Shown here piece by piece: positions 29,341 through 37,650 of a stretch of 64,000 nt of DNA (position 1 is its first letter; each line of letters starts with the position of its first letter). The translations under genes and the position numbers were made by a program. The notes under the pieces were generated by a model that was not told the DNA's origin, made no database searches, and saw only the letters and a list, made by a program, of their open reading frames with translations. The stretch comes from Paenirhizobium naphthalenivorans (GTDB lineage: Bacteria; Pseudomonadota; Alphaproteobacteria; Rhizobiales; Rhizobiaceae): the NCBI RefSeq assembly GCF_007992095.1, contig NZ_BJZP01000015.1, positions 46,647 to 110,646 of the forward strand, written 5' to 3'.

Positions 29341-29952
29341 TCAGATACCGGCGGCGGCGCGCCGTTCCAGCTCGGTCAGATTGAGTTCGACGGTGACCGC
29401 GCCAATCGGCTTCTTGTCTGCGCTTTGGGCTACGGTGAAACTGACCTGGCCACGCCAGATTTTGGCCTCGTCGTCCCATTCGGGCGCGTCGATGAAGACG
29501 GCATCGTTGGAAACATCAAAGGTCTTCTGGAACTTGTCCTCATCTCCCTGCCAGAAGTCGCTGGTCACCGAACTCTGGCCAACGTTGAGGCCGTTCTGGT
29601 CCATCACGAAGATTTCCGCATACAGACCGAGGGAGCGTCCCTGGATGCGGGCGAGATAGACTGACAGAGGATTGGACAGGGTTGCCGCGATCAGCGGTTT
29701 GTCATCCTGTTCGCGCTCGGCGCGCCACTGCTTGTCCAGGGCGTCGATTTCGGACTGCGTGAGCTTTTGGTGGTGCCTGTTCTGCGCGGCTATGGAGATC
29801 TGGACAATTTCCGAATCGATAAGTTTGCGCATTTCGCCCAGTACGGCCGGCGTGACCAAGGCTCTTGCATTGGGCTCTGGTGACTGTGCCAAGGTTTGCG
29901 ACGCGGACAGCGCCAGCATTGCGGCGCTCAACATTGTCTTCAATTTTGCCAT
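29341..29952 (-). CDS. Secreted PDC/Cache-like sensor-domain protein
   Basis: A 203-residue protein with a signal peptide (about 1-23, ending S-Q-T-L-A-Q). A helix with I-A-A-Q-N follows, then a region typical of PDC/Cache ligand-binding folds: I-F-V-M-D-Q-N-G-L-N-V-G-Q-S, S-D-F-W-Q-G-D-E-D-K-F and W-R-G-Q-V-S-F-T-V, ending P-I-G-A-V-T-V-E-L-N-L. There is no transmembrane anchor after it, so it is a free periplasmic sensor domain. The ATG at 29952 follows GGAGGAGAAACCT. It lies directly upstream of the chemoreceptor gene and probably feeds it signals (inference). Confidence 0.8.
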   Translation of the reverse strand: MAKLKTMLSAAMLALSASQTLAQSPEPNARALVTPAVLGEMRKLIDSEIVQISIAAQNRHHQKLTQSEIDALDKQWRAEREQDDKPLIAATLSNPLSVYLARIQGRSLGLYAEIFVMDQNGLNVGQSSVTSDFWQGDEDKFQKTFDVSNDAVFIDAPEWDDEAKIWRGQVSFTVAQSADKKPIGAVTVELNLTELERRAAAGI

Positions 29953-30450
29953 AGGTTTCTCCTCCGTAAGGCGAAATCTATCAGTGGCCAATTAAAGCAG
30001 CGTTAACGTTGAAAATTCTCGCCGAGATTCACCATTAATATCATAGGCTTAACTTTTGTTAATGGGCGCTTGATAAGGATTTTTGCAACTAACGCGTGAT
30101 CACGAGATCTGCTAGGCTATGTGGCTCTGACGGCGCATGTTCCTGAATATGGTTCACTTTTTGACCGACGAGGCCGCCGCTCTCCGTGACCGTCAGCGTC
30201 ATCTGGTTCCTGTTTGGGTTGCGTTCGCAACGTGCCGAACTATTGGACTTTTTTGAGCGCACGGAGGCCGCGTGTTTTACGCACGGGCTGGCATTGCAAT
30301 GCAAATTAAAGGCATGGGGACGCAGTCGCCAAGACGCTCTTGCATCATGGGCGGAGGGCACCCTCCCATCCGGATTGGTCCATTCAGGCGCGCCAGGGGG
30401 CACAGTCTGGCCAGGCGCAATACAGCGAGCGCCTGGCTCAAGGCGAGCGA
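29953..30450. other. Intergenic region between the chemoreceptor operon and hemH
   Basis: This 498-base stretch is AT-rich near the chemoreceptor side, where the CtrA-type box lies. Toward hemH it contains GC-rich DNA with short frames on both strands that lack ribosome sites and recognisable domains. A hairpin AGGCGC/GCGCCT near 30420-30440 could be part of the hemH 3' end. I see no gene here. Confidence 0.5.
29992..30006. promoter_or_regulatory. Full CtrA-type box upstream of the chemoreceptor operon
   Basis: TTAA-N7-TTAA, the exact consensus for the cell-cycle regulator CtrA, lies 40 bases before the start of the PDC-protein gene. A second pair, TTAA-N6-TTAA, lies around 30050. CtrA is known to control motility and chemotaxis genes in several alphaproteobacteria. 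Confidence 0.4.
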
Positions 30451-31485
30451 TCAGACCCAGCCCTGCAGTTCGCGGCGCACCACGTGCTCAAGCACACGCA
30501 TGCCTTCCTCGCTGTCGTTGAGGCAGGGGATATGGGTGAACTTCTCTCCGCCATTATGGAGGAAGTTCTCGCCCGCTTCGACGGCGATCTCCTCCAGCGT
30601 TTCCAGGCAGTCCGAGACAAAGCCCGGATTGATAACGGCGATCCGCTTCACGCCTTCCTTGGCGAGTTTTTCCACCGTCTTGTCGGTATAGGGTTGCAGC
30701 CATTCCTCTGGCCCGAAACGCGACTGGAAGGTGACCATCAGTTTCGTTTTGTCCCAGCCCAGCACGTCACCGAGTAGCCGCGTCGTCTTGTAGCACTGGC
30801 AATGATAGGGATCGCCCTTCTTGAAATAGGACTGTGGAATGCCGTGATAGGAGGTCAGCACCATTTCCGGTTCCCAGTCGAGGGTCGCCAGATGCTTGCG
30901 GATCGAGGCCGCGAGCGCCTCGATATAGACCGGGTCGTCATGATAACGCGGCACGGTGCGCAGCGCCGGCTGCCAGCGCATGTCGAGCAGCGCCTTGAAG
31001 GCCTCGTCATTGACGGTCGCCGTGGTGGCGGCGGCATATTGCGGATAGAGCGGGAAAACGAGGATCTTCTCGCAGCCGTCCTTTTGCAGTTCGTCCATCT
31101 TGGATCTGATCGACGGCTGACCATAGCGCATGGCCCAATCGACACGAACATTCGAAAGATCGGCGAAGGCGGCGGCCATCTGCTCCGCCTGGTTGCGCGT
31201 ATAGGTGCGCAGGTAGCTTTCGTTCAGTTCCTTGTTCCAAATGGTCTCATAGGCCTTGCCGACCTTCTGAGGCCGCTTGTTCAGGACGATGCCGTAAAGG
31301 ATCGGATACCAGAGCCATCTTGACCATTCGATCACGCGACGATCCGTCAGGAACTCCTCCAGATAGCGGCGCATCGATTTGTAGTCGGTGCCGTCCGGCG
31401 TGCCGAGGTTGACGAGAAGGACGCCAACCTTGCCGAACTTCACCGGTGGGTGGTCTGCGGGGAGATGTGATCTGTCTACGGTCAT
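30451..31485 (-). CDS. hemH: Ferrochelatase
   Basis: A 344-residue enzyme inserting Fe2+ into protoporphyrin IX, the last step of heme synthesis. It starts with V-G-V-L-L-V-N-L-G-T-P-D-G. Other blocks are A-M-R-Y-G-Q-P-S, F-P-L-Y-P-Q-Y and the catalytic histidine motif S-Y-H-G-I-P-Q-S-Y, followed by G-D-P-Y-H-C-Q-C. A late F-V-S-D-C-L-E-T-L-E-E-I with the conserved glutamates is present. The ATG at 31485 follows AGGATATCGAC and gives the normal length; the frame stays open to 31545. Confidence 0.96.
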   Translation of the reverse strand: MTVDRSHLPADHPPVKFGKVGVLLVNLGTPDGTDYKSMRRYLEEFLTDRRVIEWSRWLWYPILYGIVLNKRPQKVGKAYETIWNKELNESYLRTYTRNQAEQMAAAFADLSNVRVDWAMRYGQPSIRSKMDELQKDGCEKILVFPLYPQYAAATTATVNDEAFKALLDMRWQPALRTVPRYHDDPVYIEALAASIRKHLATLDWEPEMVLTSYHGIPQSYFKKGDPYHCQCYKTTRLLGDVLGWDKTKLMVTFQSRFGPEEWLQPYTDKTVEKLAKEGVKRIAVINPGFVSDCLETLEEIAVEAGENFLHNGGEKFTHIPCLNDSEEGMRVLEHVVRRELQGWV

Positions 31486-31551
31486 GTCGATATCCTGCTT
31501 GTGTCGCTCGATATCCAATACGTCGGAGCGCGCTATCGGGATCATCTCTTA

Positions 31552-31587
31552 AAAGCAAAAACCGGCCCGAGAAAGCCCGGACCGGTT
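31552..31587 (-). terminator. Rho-independent terminator of the 5'-nucleotidase gene (minus strand)
   Basis: On the minus strand AACCGGTCCG pairs with CGGGCCGGTT (one G-T pair), loop of 8, then TTTTGCTTTT. It lies about 25 bases after the stop at 31610. Confidence 0.75.
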
Positions 31588-31609
31588 CGGTAGGTGCGGC
31601 ATACAGCCC

Positions 31610-33448
31610 TTACTTGGCAGGGAGCTCGAGTTCCTGGCCGATGCTGATGACATTCGGATGCTTCAGCTTGTTGGCTTCGGCGATTTTCGTCCAGTAGGTG
31701 CCATCACCATAGGTTGCGACCGCAATCTTCCACAAGCTGTCGCCCAGGACGACGGTGTATGTCTTTGTCGTTCCAGCCACAGCCTCGGCGCCAGCCGGTG
31801 CGGCTGTTGCTGCCGGAGCTTCGGTCGTCGTCGCCGCCGCAGTGGCAACTTCCGTGATGCGGCCATCGGTGTAGGGCTTGTAGGGGCTGTTCTTGGCGAT
31901 GTAGTCGGCCAGGACGGTTTCCAGGCCAGGGCCGAAATCATAGGCATTCTGGCCAGCGGTTGCGAAGATCTTGTAGCCGTCGCCGCCAGCGCGCATGTAG
32001 TTGTTGGTGGCAACGCCATAGAGTTTTTCCGGGGCGAGGGTGACGAAGGCGTCGCCTTCCTTAACCTCGACCGAAACGACACGGCTACCGGCTGGCTTCG
32101 ACTTGTCGAAGGAATACTTCAGACCGGAAACCTGCGGGAAGCGGCCAGCGCCTTCCTCGATCTGGCTAAGGCCGTTCTCAAGCGCCGCGACGATGTCGGA
32201 ACCCTTGAGTTTGAAGGTGGCCAGCGTGTTCTGGAAAGGCAGGACGGTCAGGGCTTCGCCCATGGTGACGGTGCCGGCGTCGATCGAGGCGCGCAGTCCG
32301 CCGCCGTTCTGGATGGCGATCGTTACGCCCTGGTCCCTGACCCGGTCAAGCATGGCGTCGGCAACCAGATTGCCCATCGAGCACTCGGCCACGCGGCAAA
32401 CTTCGCGGGAGCCGTCGATGATGCCAGTGGTCTCACCGATTTCCTTCCGCTTCACTTCCTCTAGCGGTGCGCCGAGTTCCGCGACCCTGGCGGTGTAAGC
32501 TTCATCCGGTGTCACCGAGGCGTCGAGAAGCTTCGGTGCGCCTTCGGCGGTCTTCACCGTGCCGGCGTCATCGAAAACGACCTTGAGGTCGCCGAGATAT
32601 TTGGAATAAGCGTAGGCTGTGACGATCGGCACGTCCTTGCCGGAAGGGTTCTTGACCAGTGTCGGGTAGGGGCCCGCGGCCTTCTCGTCGGTCGATGACA
32701 ACAATGTATGGCTGTGGCCGCCGACAATCACATCGATACCATCGACGGCCTTGGCGATTTCCTGATCCCTGACATAGCCAACATGCGACAGAAGTACGAT
32801 CTTGTTGACGCCAGCCGCCTCGATCTCCTTGACTGCATCCTTCAGATAGCCGATTTCGTCGATGAACAGCACGCCCTCTCCGGGAGAGGAGGTTTCATCG
32901 GTATCGGTCGCAAGAACCGACACTACGGCGACCTTCTCGCCGCCGAAGTCCTTGACGATATAGGGCTTGTACTTGCCGGCAATCGGTGTGTTCAGCCCGG
33001 CCAGCACATTGCCGGAGACCATGGGGAATTTCAGCGCGTCGATAAAGCGGGCCAGTTCTTCGGGGCCGTCGTCGAATTCGTGGTTGCCGATCGCCATGGC
33101 GTCGAAGCCGATGCCGTTCATGAATTCGGCGATCGGCGGGCTCTTGTAGGTCGTGTAGAAAAGCGATCCCTGGAACTGGTCGCCGGCATCGAGAACCAGG
33201 ACATTGGCGTCTTTCAGTTCCGCACGGCGGCTGTCGATCGCCGTCTTGACGCGGGCGATGCCGCCGAAGCACTCGTTCTTGCCGGTCTCTTCGGCCGAGC
33301 AGGTTGAATCATACTTGTTGATGGCTTCGAAGCGCGAATGGAAATCGTTGATATGCAGGATGTTCAGCTCGAAATCGGCAAAGGCGCCGCTGGCGGAAAG
33401 GGCGAGCACAGAGGCACTCAAGAGGCCGGATCGCAGGTGTTTAAACAT
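31610..33448 (-). CDS. Periplasmic bifunctional metallophosphatase/5'-nucleotidase with C-terminal LysM domain
   Basis: A 612-residue secreted protein. A signal peptide (about 1-24, S-G-A-F-A) precedes a calcineurin-like metallophosphatase domain with the metal motifs I-N-D-F-H-S, D-A-G-D-Q-F-Q-G and I-G-N-H-E-F-D. The 5'-nucleotidase C-terminal domain (about 340-510) carries N-G-G-G-L-R. After an Ala/Thr-rich linker a LysM domain closes the protein (Y-T-V-V-L-G-D-S-L-W-K-I-A to L-E-L-P-A-K). Likely role: periplasmic hydrolysis of nucleotides or nucleotide sugars for phosphate and nucleoside scavenging, with LysM holding the enzyme on peptidoglycan. The LysM fusion is not standard for UshA. 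Confidence 0.93.
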   Translation of the reverse strand: MFKHLRSGLLSASVLALSASGAFADFELNILHINDFHSRFEAINKYDSTCSAEETGKNECFGGIARVKTAIDSRRAELKDANVLVLDAGDQFQGSLFYTTYKSPPIAEFMNGIGFDAMAIGNHEFDDGPEELARFIDALKFPMVSGNVLAGLNTPIAGKYKPYIVKDFGGEKVAVVSVLATDTDETSSPGEGVLFIDEIGYLKDAVKEIEAAGVNKIVLLSHVGYVRDQEIAKAVDGIDVIVGGHSHTLLSSTDEKAAGPYPTLVKNPSGKDVPIVTAYAYSKYLGDLKVVFDDAGTVKTAEGAPKLLDASVTPDEAYTARVAELGAPLEEVKRKEIGETTGIIDGSREVCRVAECSMGNLVADAMLDRVRDQGVTIAIQNGGGLRASIDAGTVTMGEALTVLPFQNTLATFKLKGSDIVAALENGLSQIEEGAGRFPQVSGLKYSFDKSKPAGSRVVSVEVKEGDAFVTLAPEKLYGVATNNYMRAGGDGYKIFATAGQNAYDFGPGLETVLADYIAKNSPYKPYTDGRITEVATAAATTTEAPAATAAPAGAEAVAGTTKTYTVVLGDSLWKIAVATYGDGTYWTKIAEANKLKHPNVISIGQELELPAK

Positions 33449-33600
33449 CGCTTAGCTCCTGTTTTCGCAATAGCGCAGCAAGAGGCCGTTTGGCATTCAT
33501 GCGGCGCGCGGAAAGGTCTTTGATGGCGGCGATGTTTTCATCAAGCGCGTGCGACTGCAAGCGAAATTGCGCATTGCAATTTAGAGGTTGGCTGGGCCGC

Positions 33601-33640
33601 AAAACAACACACCGGCCGACGTTTCCATCGACCGGTGTGT
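33601..33640 (-). terminator. Rho-independent terminator of omp10 (minus strand)
   Basis: On the minus strand ACACACCGGTCGA pairs with TCGGCCGGTGTGT (one G-T pair), loop of 8 bases, followed by TGTTTT. It lies 25 bases after the stop. Confidence 0.75.
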
Positions 33641-33664
33641 CCAGAAATCTGATGTGAGGCTGGC

Positions 33665-34027
33665 TTAGCCGCGGCGGGCGAGGGAGAACTGGGCACCGCC
33701 GTCGGAGGTGCAATTGAGCTGGTTCGGCGTGACCATGGCGCAATTGACCTTGGACTGGGTATTGCGCACCAATGAGGTCATATTGATCTCAACAAGCCGA
33801 TCGGAAACCATCGCGTAGGTTCCGGAGGCGAGCAACTGGTTGCTATCGGTGGTGCGGGTCGAGAAGGTCCCGCCCTGGAACGTCGAGACGATACCGTTCG
33901 GATCGACCCAGGCGCCATCGACGGTCGGAGCCTGCCGCATCGGAGGCAGGGGACGCGGGCCACCCGAAGAGCAGGCGGCAAGCGTCGCCGTGCATGCCAG
34001 CAAAGTTACAATGGACCTGATCTTCAT
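33665..34027 (-). CDS. omp10: Omp10-type outer-membrane lipoprotein
   Basis: A 120-residue lipoprotein. The signal peptide ends in the lipobox L-A-A-C-S-S (Cys near residue 19). A Pro-rich spacer and a compact domain follow with G-A-W-V-D-P-N-G-I-V-S-T-F, T-R-T-T-D-S-N, L-V-E-I-N-M and S-K-V-N-C-A-M-V-T-P-N-Q-L-N-C-T-S. These blocks match Brucella Omp10, a lipoprotein antigen of the AprI/Inh type. The conserved cysteines in V-N-C and L-N-C may form a disulfide. The ATG at 34027 with AGGAGACGGCG upstream is the start. The biochemical role is unknown. Confidence 0.85.
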   Translation of the reverse strand: MKIRSIVTLLACTATLAACSSGGPRPLPPMRQAPTVDGAWVDPNGIVSTFQGGTFSTRTTDSNQLLASGTYAMVSDRLVEINMTSLVRNTQSKVNCAMVTPNQLNCTSDGGAQFSLARRG

Positions 34028-34180
34028 CGCCGTCTCCTGCCTAATCACTCTTGGCCAGCGACCTCGGAACGCCTGGCCAATTTTGCAAAAACCATGCCGC
34101 GAAGGCAGGGTGAAAGCAAGGCCGCAAGCTGTCCGGCGCCGGGATATTCAAGTTTAGCAGCAACTTATTGAAATTTGGCA

Positions 34181-34209
34181 ACATAAAACCCGCCGCGTGA
34201 AGCGGCGGG
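34181..34209 (-). terminator. Rho-independent terminator of hss (minus strand)
   Basis: CCCGCCGC (34209-34202 on the minus strand) pairs with GCGGCGGG (34196-34189), loop TTCAC, then TTTTATGTT. It lies 28 bases after the stop codon. Confidence 0.8.
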
Positions 34210-34236
34210 CGAGTTCGTCTGTCGAGGATAGGCGAA

Positions 34237-35682
34237 TCAGCGAACGAGGACGTTCTTGAACTGCCACGGATCCTTGGTGTCGATGTCCTCGGGGAAGAGG
34301 CCCGGACGGCCGTCGAGCGGTGTCCAGTCGGTGTAATGGCCTTCGACCGGACCAAGGTAGGGCATCTGCACTTCGAGGCAGCGCTTGTAGTCCACTTCGT
34401 CGGCTTCGACGATGCCGGCCTTCGGGTTCTCGATCGCCCAGACCATGCCCGCCAGAACCGCCGAGGTCACCTGCAGGCCGGTGGCGTTCTGGTAAGGCGC
34501 AATCTCGCGGGTTTCATCCAGCGACAGGCGCGAGCCGTACCAGTAGGCGTTCTTTTCATGGCCGTAGAGCAGCACGCCGAGTTCATCGACGCCGTCGACC
34601 AGTTCGTGTTCATCGAGGACGTGCAGCACTGGCTGGGCGTTGCCACCATTGCCGAACATCTCGTGCAGGGACAGAACCGCGTCATTGGCCGGATGATAGG
34701 CATAATGGCAGGTCGGACGGTAGGTCACTTCGCCGTCCTTGTCGCGGACCGTGTAATAGTCGGCGATTGAGATCGACTCGTTGTGGGTGACGAGGAAGCC
34801 GTATTGTGGGCCGGGCGTCGGGCACCAGGTGCGCACACGGGTGTTGGCGCCGGGCTGCTCCAGATAGATGGCCGCCTTGCAGCCCTTCTTGTGCTTCTTG
34901 GCGTTCTTCGGCATCCAGTTTTCATGGGTGCCCCAGCCGAGTTCGGCGGGCTGCAGGCCTTCGGAGATGAAGCCTTCGACCGACCAAGTGTTCCAGAAGA
35001 CGTTAAGCGGCTTCGGGTTCTTGGCGCGCTGGGTGTCGCGTTCGGCGATGTGAACGCCCTTGACGCCAAGCTTCTTCATCAGCTTGGCCCAGCCTTCGCG
35101 GTCGTCTGCGGCCGGTTCCTCGAACTTCAGACCGGTCTCATTGGCGAGGTTGACCAGCGCCTGCTTGACGAACCAGGAGACCATGCCCGGATTGGCGCCG
35201 CAGGTGGAAACGGCCGTGGTGCCGCCCGGGTTCTTGGCCTTCTCCTGACGAAGGGTCTCGCGCAACGCATAGTTGGTGCGGTCGGCGTTCTTCATGTTCT
35301 TGTCGAAGTAGAAGCCGAGCCAGGGTTCGACAACGGTATCGATATAGAGGACGTCGAGCTTGCGGCACAGCTTCATCAGGTCGACCGAGCCGGTGTCGAC
35401 CGAGAGATTGACGCAGAAGCCCTGGCCCTGGCCTTCCGTCAGCAGTGGCTTCAGGAGCGTCTTGTAATTGTCCTTGGTGACGTGGGCCTGGATATGCTTG
35501 ATGCCATGCTGGGCGAGCAGTTCGGCTTCGTCATTGCGCGGGTCGATGACCACCATCCGGCTCTTGTCGAACTTGAAATGGCGCTCGATCAGGGGCAGCG
35601 TGCCACGGCCGATCGAACCGAAGCCGATCATGACGATCGGGCCGGTGATCTCGCCGTATACCGGATAGGCTTTCTGGGTCAT
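34237..35682 (-). CDS. hss: Homospermidine synthase
   Basis: A 481-residue NAD-dependent enzyme that makes sym-homospermidine from putrescine (or putrescine and spermidine), a major polyamine of rhizobia. The N-terminus reads I-V-M-I-G-F-G-S-I-G-R-G-T-L-P-L, an NAD-binding saccharopine-dehydrogenase-like fold. C-G-A-N-P-G-M-V-S-W-F-V lies near 165 and N-A-T-G-L-Q-V-T near 400. The frame begins at an ATG at 35688, but AAGGAG touches that codon. The ATG six bases downstream (35682, M-T-Q-K-A-Y) has proper spacing and is preferred. It is monocistronic with its own terminator. Confidence 0.93.
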   Translation of the reverse strand: MTQKAYPVYGEITGPIVMIGFGSIGRGTLPLIERHFKFDKSRMVVIDPRNDEAELLAQHGIKHIQAHVTKDNYKTLLKPLLTEGQGQGFCVNLSVDTGSVDLMKLCRKLDVLYIDTVVEPWLGFYFDKNMKNADRTNYALRETLRQEKAKNPGGTTAVSTCGANPGMVSWFVKQALVNLANETGLKFEEPAADDREGWAKLMKKLGVKGVHIAERDTQRAKNPKPLNVFWNTWSVEGFISEGLQPAELGWGTHENWMPKNAKKHKKGCKAAIYLEQPGANTRVRTWCPTPGPQYGFLVTHNESISIADYYTVRDKDGEVTYRPTCHYAYHPANDAVLSLHEMFGNGGNAQPVLHVLDEHELVDGVDELGVLLYGHEKNAYWYGSRLSLDETREIAPYQNATGLQVTSAVLAGMVWAIENPKAGIVEADEVDYKRCLEVQMPYLGPVEGHYTDWTPLDGRPGLFPEDIDTKDPWQFKNVLVR

Positions 35683-35794
35683 TTCCATCTCCTTGGAATG
35701 CGGGTAAGCCCGCTGATCTGGGCGGTTCTAGATCACAAAAACCTGACACAATAAAGGCCCGTTTTCAGGCGCGAGAAGCGATCCTGAAGGATTT

Positions 35795-36688
35795 TTACGC
35801 ATAGTTGCCGGCGCGTAGACAGCGCAGGAGATCATCGCGCTTTTCCGCCAGTCCCTTGTAGTCGATTTGCTCCTCGGTCATCGCCTCGAGTTGGTTTGCC
35901 AGACCTTGCGCCATACGGGCGCCGTCAGGGTGCTGTTCGAACACGGAGACAGGGTCGAGATAGATGCGAATGGTGAAGACAAGGTCACCCGTTGCGGGCA
36001 GCTTGCGCAGCGTTTGCCGCTCGACGCGGACGAACGCCGCGCGCGGATCTATGCCGAGCGAGGCGGGGTCGCTCGACGGACGGACACTGACCGGATGATA
36101 GAGGGCATAGCGCCAGTTGATCGACCAGTTGAAGCGCTCAGCCGGCAGATCTGGTTGGAGATTATCGAAGACCCTGTTGATCATCATGTCGTTGCGCGTG
36201 CCGCCTTGGAAGCCGGGGACATGGGCGTGAACCTTGGCCATCGGCTTCATGAACTTCTCCGCCAGTGACCAGGAGGAGGGGAAGGCGAGGTGGGCGGCGA
36301 TAATCGTCCAGCCGTCGGCCTTCTTGCGCAGGATCACCAGGTCGTCCTGCACGAGCGAGCCGGCGCGCAGCAGCGGCGGGCGGCTTTCGTCGGCAAGATC
36401 GACCTCATGACCGGCCATCGACATGATCGAACCCTCGCGCGCATAGATGTCGCCATGGTGGTCAAGGAGATGGGCCGCGAGCAAGTCGAGACATTCCTGC
36501 TGGGCGTCCAGACTTTCGGGACAATCACGATAGATGTCGCGGAAATGCTCGGCCTCCAGCCGCCGCTTCTCCTCGAGATAGGCGCTAAGGTCGCTGTCCG
36601 GTTCGATCCAGCGGCTGGTTTCCAGCGCGGAAAGACCGATGGCGAAAGGTTTGCTCGTGTTGCTGGAGTAGGGCGTATAGGCGGGCAT
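35795..36688 (-). CDS. DUF3445 protein, heme-dependent oxidative N-demethylase-like
   Basis: A 297-residue protein of the DUF3445/HODM family. It begins with a Tyr/Pro-rich segment (T-P-Y-S-S-N-T-S-K-P-F-A-I-G-L-S) and has A-A-H-L-A-F-P-S-S-W-S-L near residue 130, V-H-A-H-V-P-G and F-N-W-S-I-N-W-R near 195. Characterised members bind heme with a PAS-like fold and oxidatively demethylate dimethylamine; the family is broader than that reaction. It is followed downstream by hss and preceded by yciI, pabC and pabB on the same strand, but the 48-base and 112-base gaps do not prove one operon. Confidence 0.8.
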   Translation of the reverse strand: MPAYTPYSSNTSKPFAIGLSALETSRWIEPDSDLSAYLEEKRRLEAEHFRDIYRDCPESLDAQQECLDLLAAHLLDHHGDIYAREGSIMSMAGHEVDLADESRPPLLRAGSLVQDDLVILRKKADGWTIIAAHLAFPSSWSLAEKFMKPMAKVHAHVPGFQGGTRNDMMINRVFDNLQPDLPAERFNWSINWRYALYHPVSVRPSSDPASLGIDPRAAFVRVERQTLRKLPATGDLVFTIRIYLDPVSVFEQHPDGARMAQGLANQLEAMTEEQIDYKGLAEKRDDLLRCLRAGNYA

Positions 36689-36736
36689 GTTCTGTCGAGG
36701 ACCTCGTGCAGCCGGTAGCGACAGGCCGGCGCGCTG

Positions 36737-37021
36737 TCACCCCTTGAGATCCTCAAGTTGAGGCAAGGCCGTCGTGATGGCAACCTCTATGATTTCGTAG
36801 TCGGCGACACCGTGTAAGGCGAAGGGATCGGCCGCCACATAGGCCTCGATCGCCGAGCGCTCGCCCTTGGCAAGGATCATGCCACCGGTGCGGGGCACCT
36901 TGCGACCGGAGGCGAGGAACATGCCGCCGTCGTAACCTTGTTTCACCCAGGCCAGATGCGATTCCATATGCCGGTCGGCTTCGTCGTTGCTCTTCTTGTA
37001 GGTGAGGGAGAGGATGAACAT
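36737..37021 (-). CDS. YciI family protein
   Basis: A 94-residue ferredoxin-like protein. It has the family His/Asp pair in the helix H-M-E-S-H-L-A-W-V, then G-G-M-F-L-A-S-G-R-K-V and D-P-F-A-L-H-G-V-A-D-Y near the end. YciI-like proteins are small dimers whose activity is usually unknown. Its GTG or ATG start abuts the pabC stop, so translation is probably coupled. A link to folate or aromatic metabolism is only positional. Confidence 0.85.
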   Translation of the reverse strand: MFILSLTYKKSNDEADRHMESHLAWVKQGYDGGMFLASGRKVPRTGGMILAKGERSAIEAYVAADPFALHGVADYEIIEVAITTALPQLEDLKG

Positions 37022-37650
37022 CAGGCGTTGCCTTCCACCAATTCAGCGCGGATCAATCCACGCAGTGAATTGCCGACATAGAGCTTGCGAAATTTCAGGT
37101 CTTCCGGGCGCAGCACCTCGCTCTTGGCCTTGCGCTCGCGGATCAGTTCGGCGCGAAGGACGCCTGGCAGTAGACCGCTGGAAAGGGCCGGGGTGACGAA
37201 CTGGCCTTCCTCGACCTCGGCGAAGAGGTTGGTGATCGTACCCTCGCAGATCTCGCCGCGCTCGTTGAGCAAAAGCACTTCGTCGGCCTCCTCCGGGGTG
37301 AACTCGGCGCGGGCAGCCTCATAGGGCTCGCGACGCGAGGTCTTGTGGCGGTAGAGCGCATCGTCGGATTTCAGCCGGGTGGTGGCGATCCGCAACCTCC
37401 AGACAGTGTCCTCCGGCTGCAGGTCGAACGGCCGCGCCGTCACATCGATCTTGCCGCGGAAGGTCATGGTCAGGCGGACGCGCAGCGGTTTTTCGCCCTC
37501 CACGGCGGCGTTGAGCCTGGCCAAGGCATCCTGCGGCTGGCGAAAGCCCAGCGCATCCGCCGAGCGCGACAGTCGCCGCATATGCTGGTCGACCCGGAGA
37601 AAGCCTTCTCCCGGTTGCCACCGCATGGTTTCGATCAGCGAGAAATCCAT
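37021..37650 (-). CDS. pabC: Aminodeoxychorismate lyase-like class IV aminotransferase
   Basis: A 209-residue fold-type IV PLP protein that would release pyruvate from 4-amino-4-deoxychorismate, yielding p-aminobenzoate for folate. It starts M-D-F-S-L-I-E-T-M-R-W. The PLP lysine fits R-H-K-T-S-R-R-E-P-Y, and the later blocks L-L-N-E-R-G-E-I-C-E-G-T-I-T-N-L-F and G-L-L-P-G-V-L-R are typical. It is shorter than most PabC (about 270), as in rhizobial proteins named 'aminotransferase class IV'. The frame extends to 37836 but that part overlaps pabB. The 16-base overlap with pabB supports coupling. Confidence 0.83.
   Translation of the reverse strand: MDFSLIETMRWQPGEGFLRVDQHMRRLSRSADALGFRQPQDALARLNAAVEGEKPLRVRLTMTFRGKIDVTARPFDLQPEDTVWRLRIATTRLKSDDALYRHKTSRREPYEAARAEFTPEEADEVLLLNERGEICEGTITNLFAEVEEGQFVTPALSSGLLPGVLRAELIRERKAKSEVLRPEDLKFRKLYVGNSLRGLIRAELVEGNA

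Noticed and set aside
30089..30403. Small genes in the region between the chemoreceptor operon and hemH
   Set aside because: Frames on both strands lack ribosome sites, family motifs and plausible composition.
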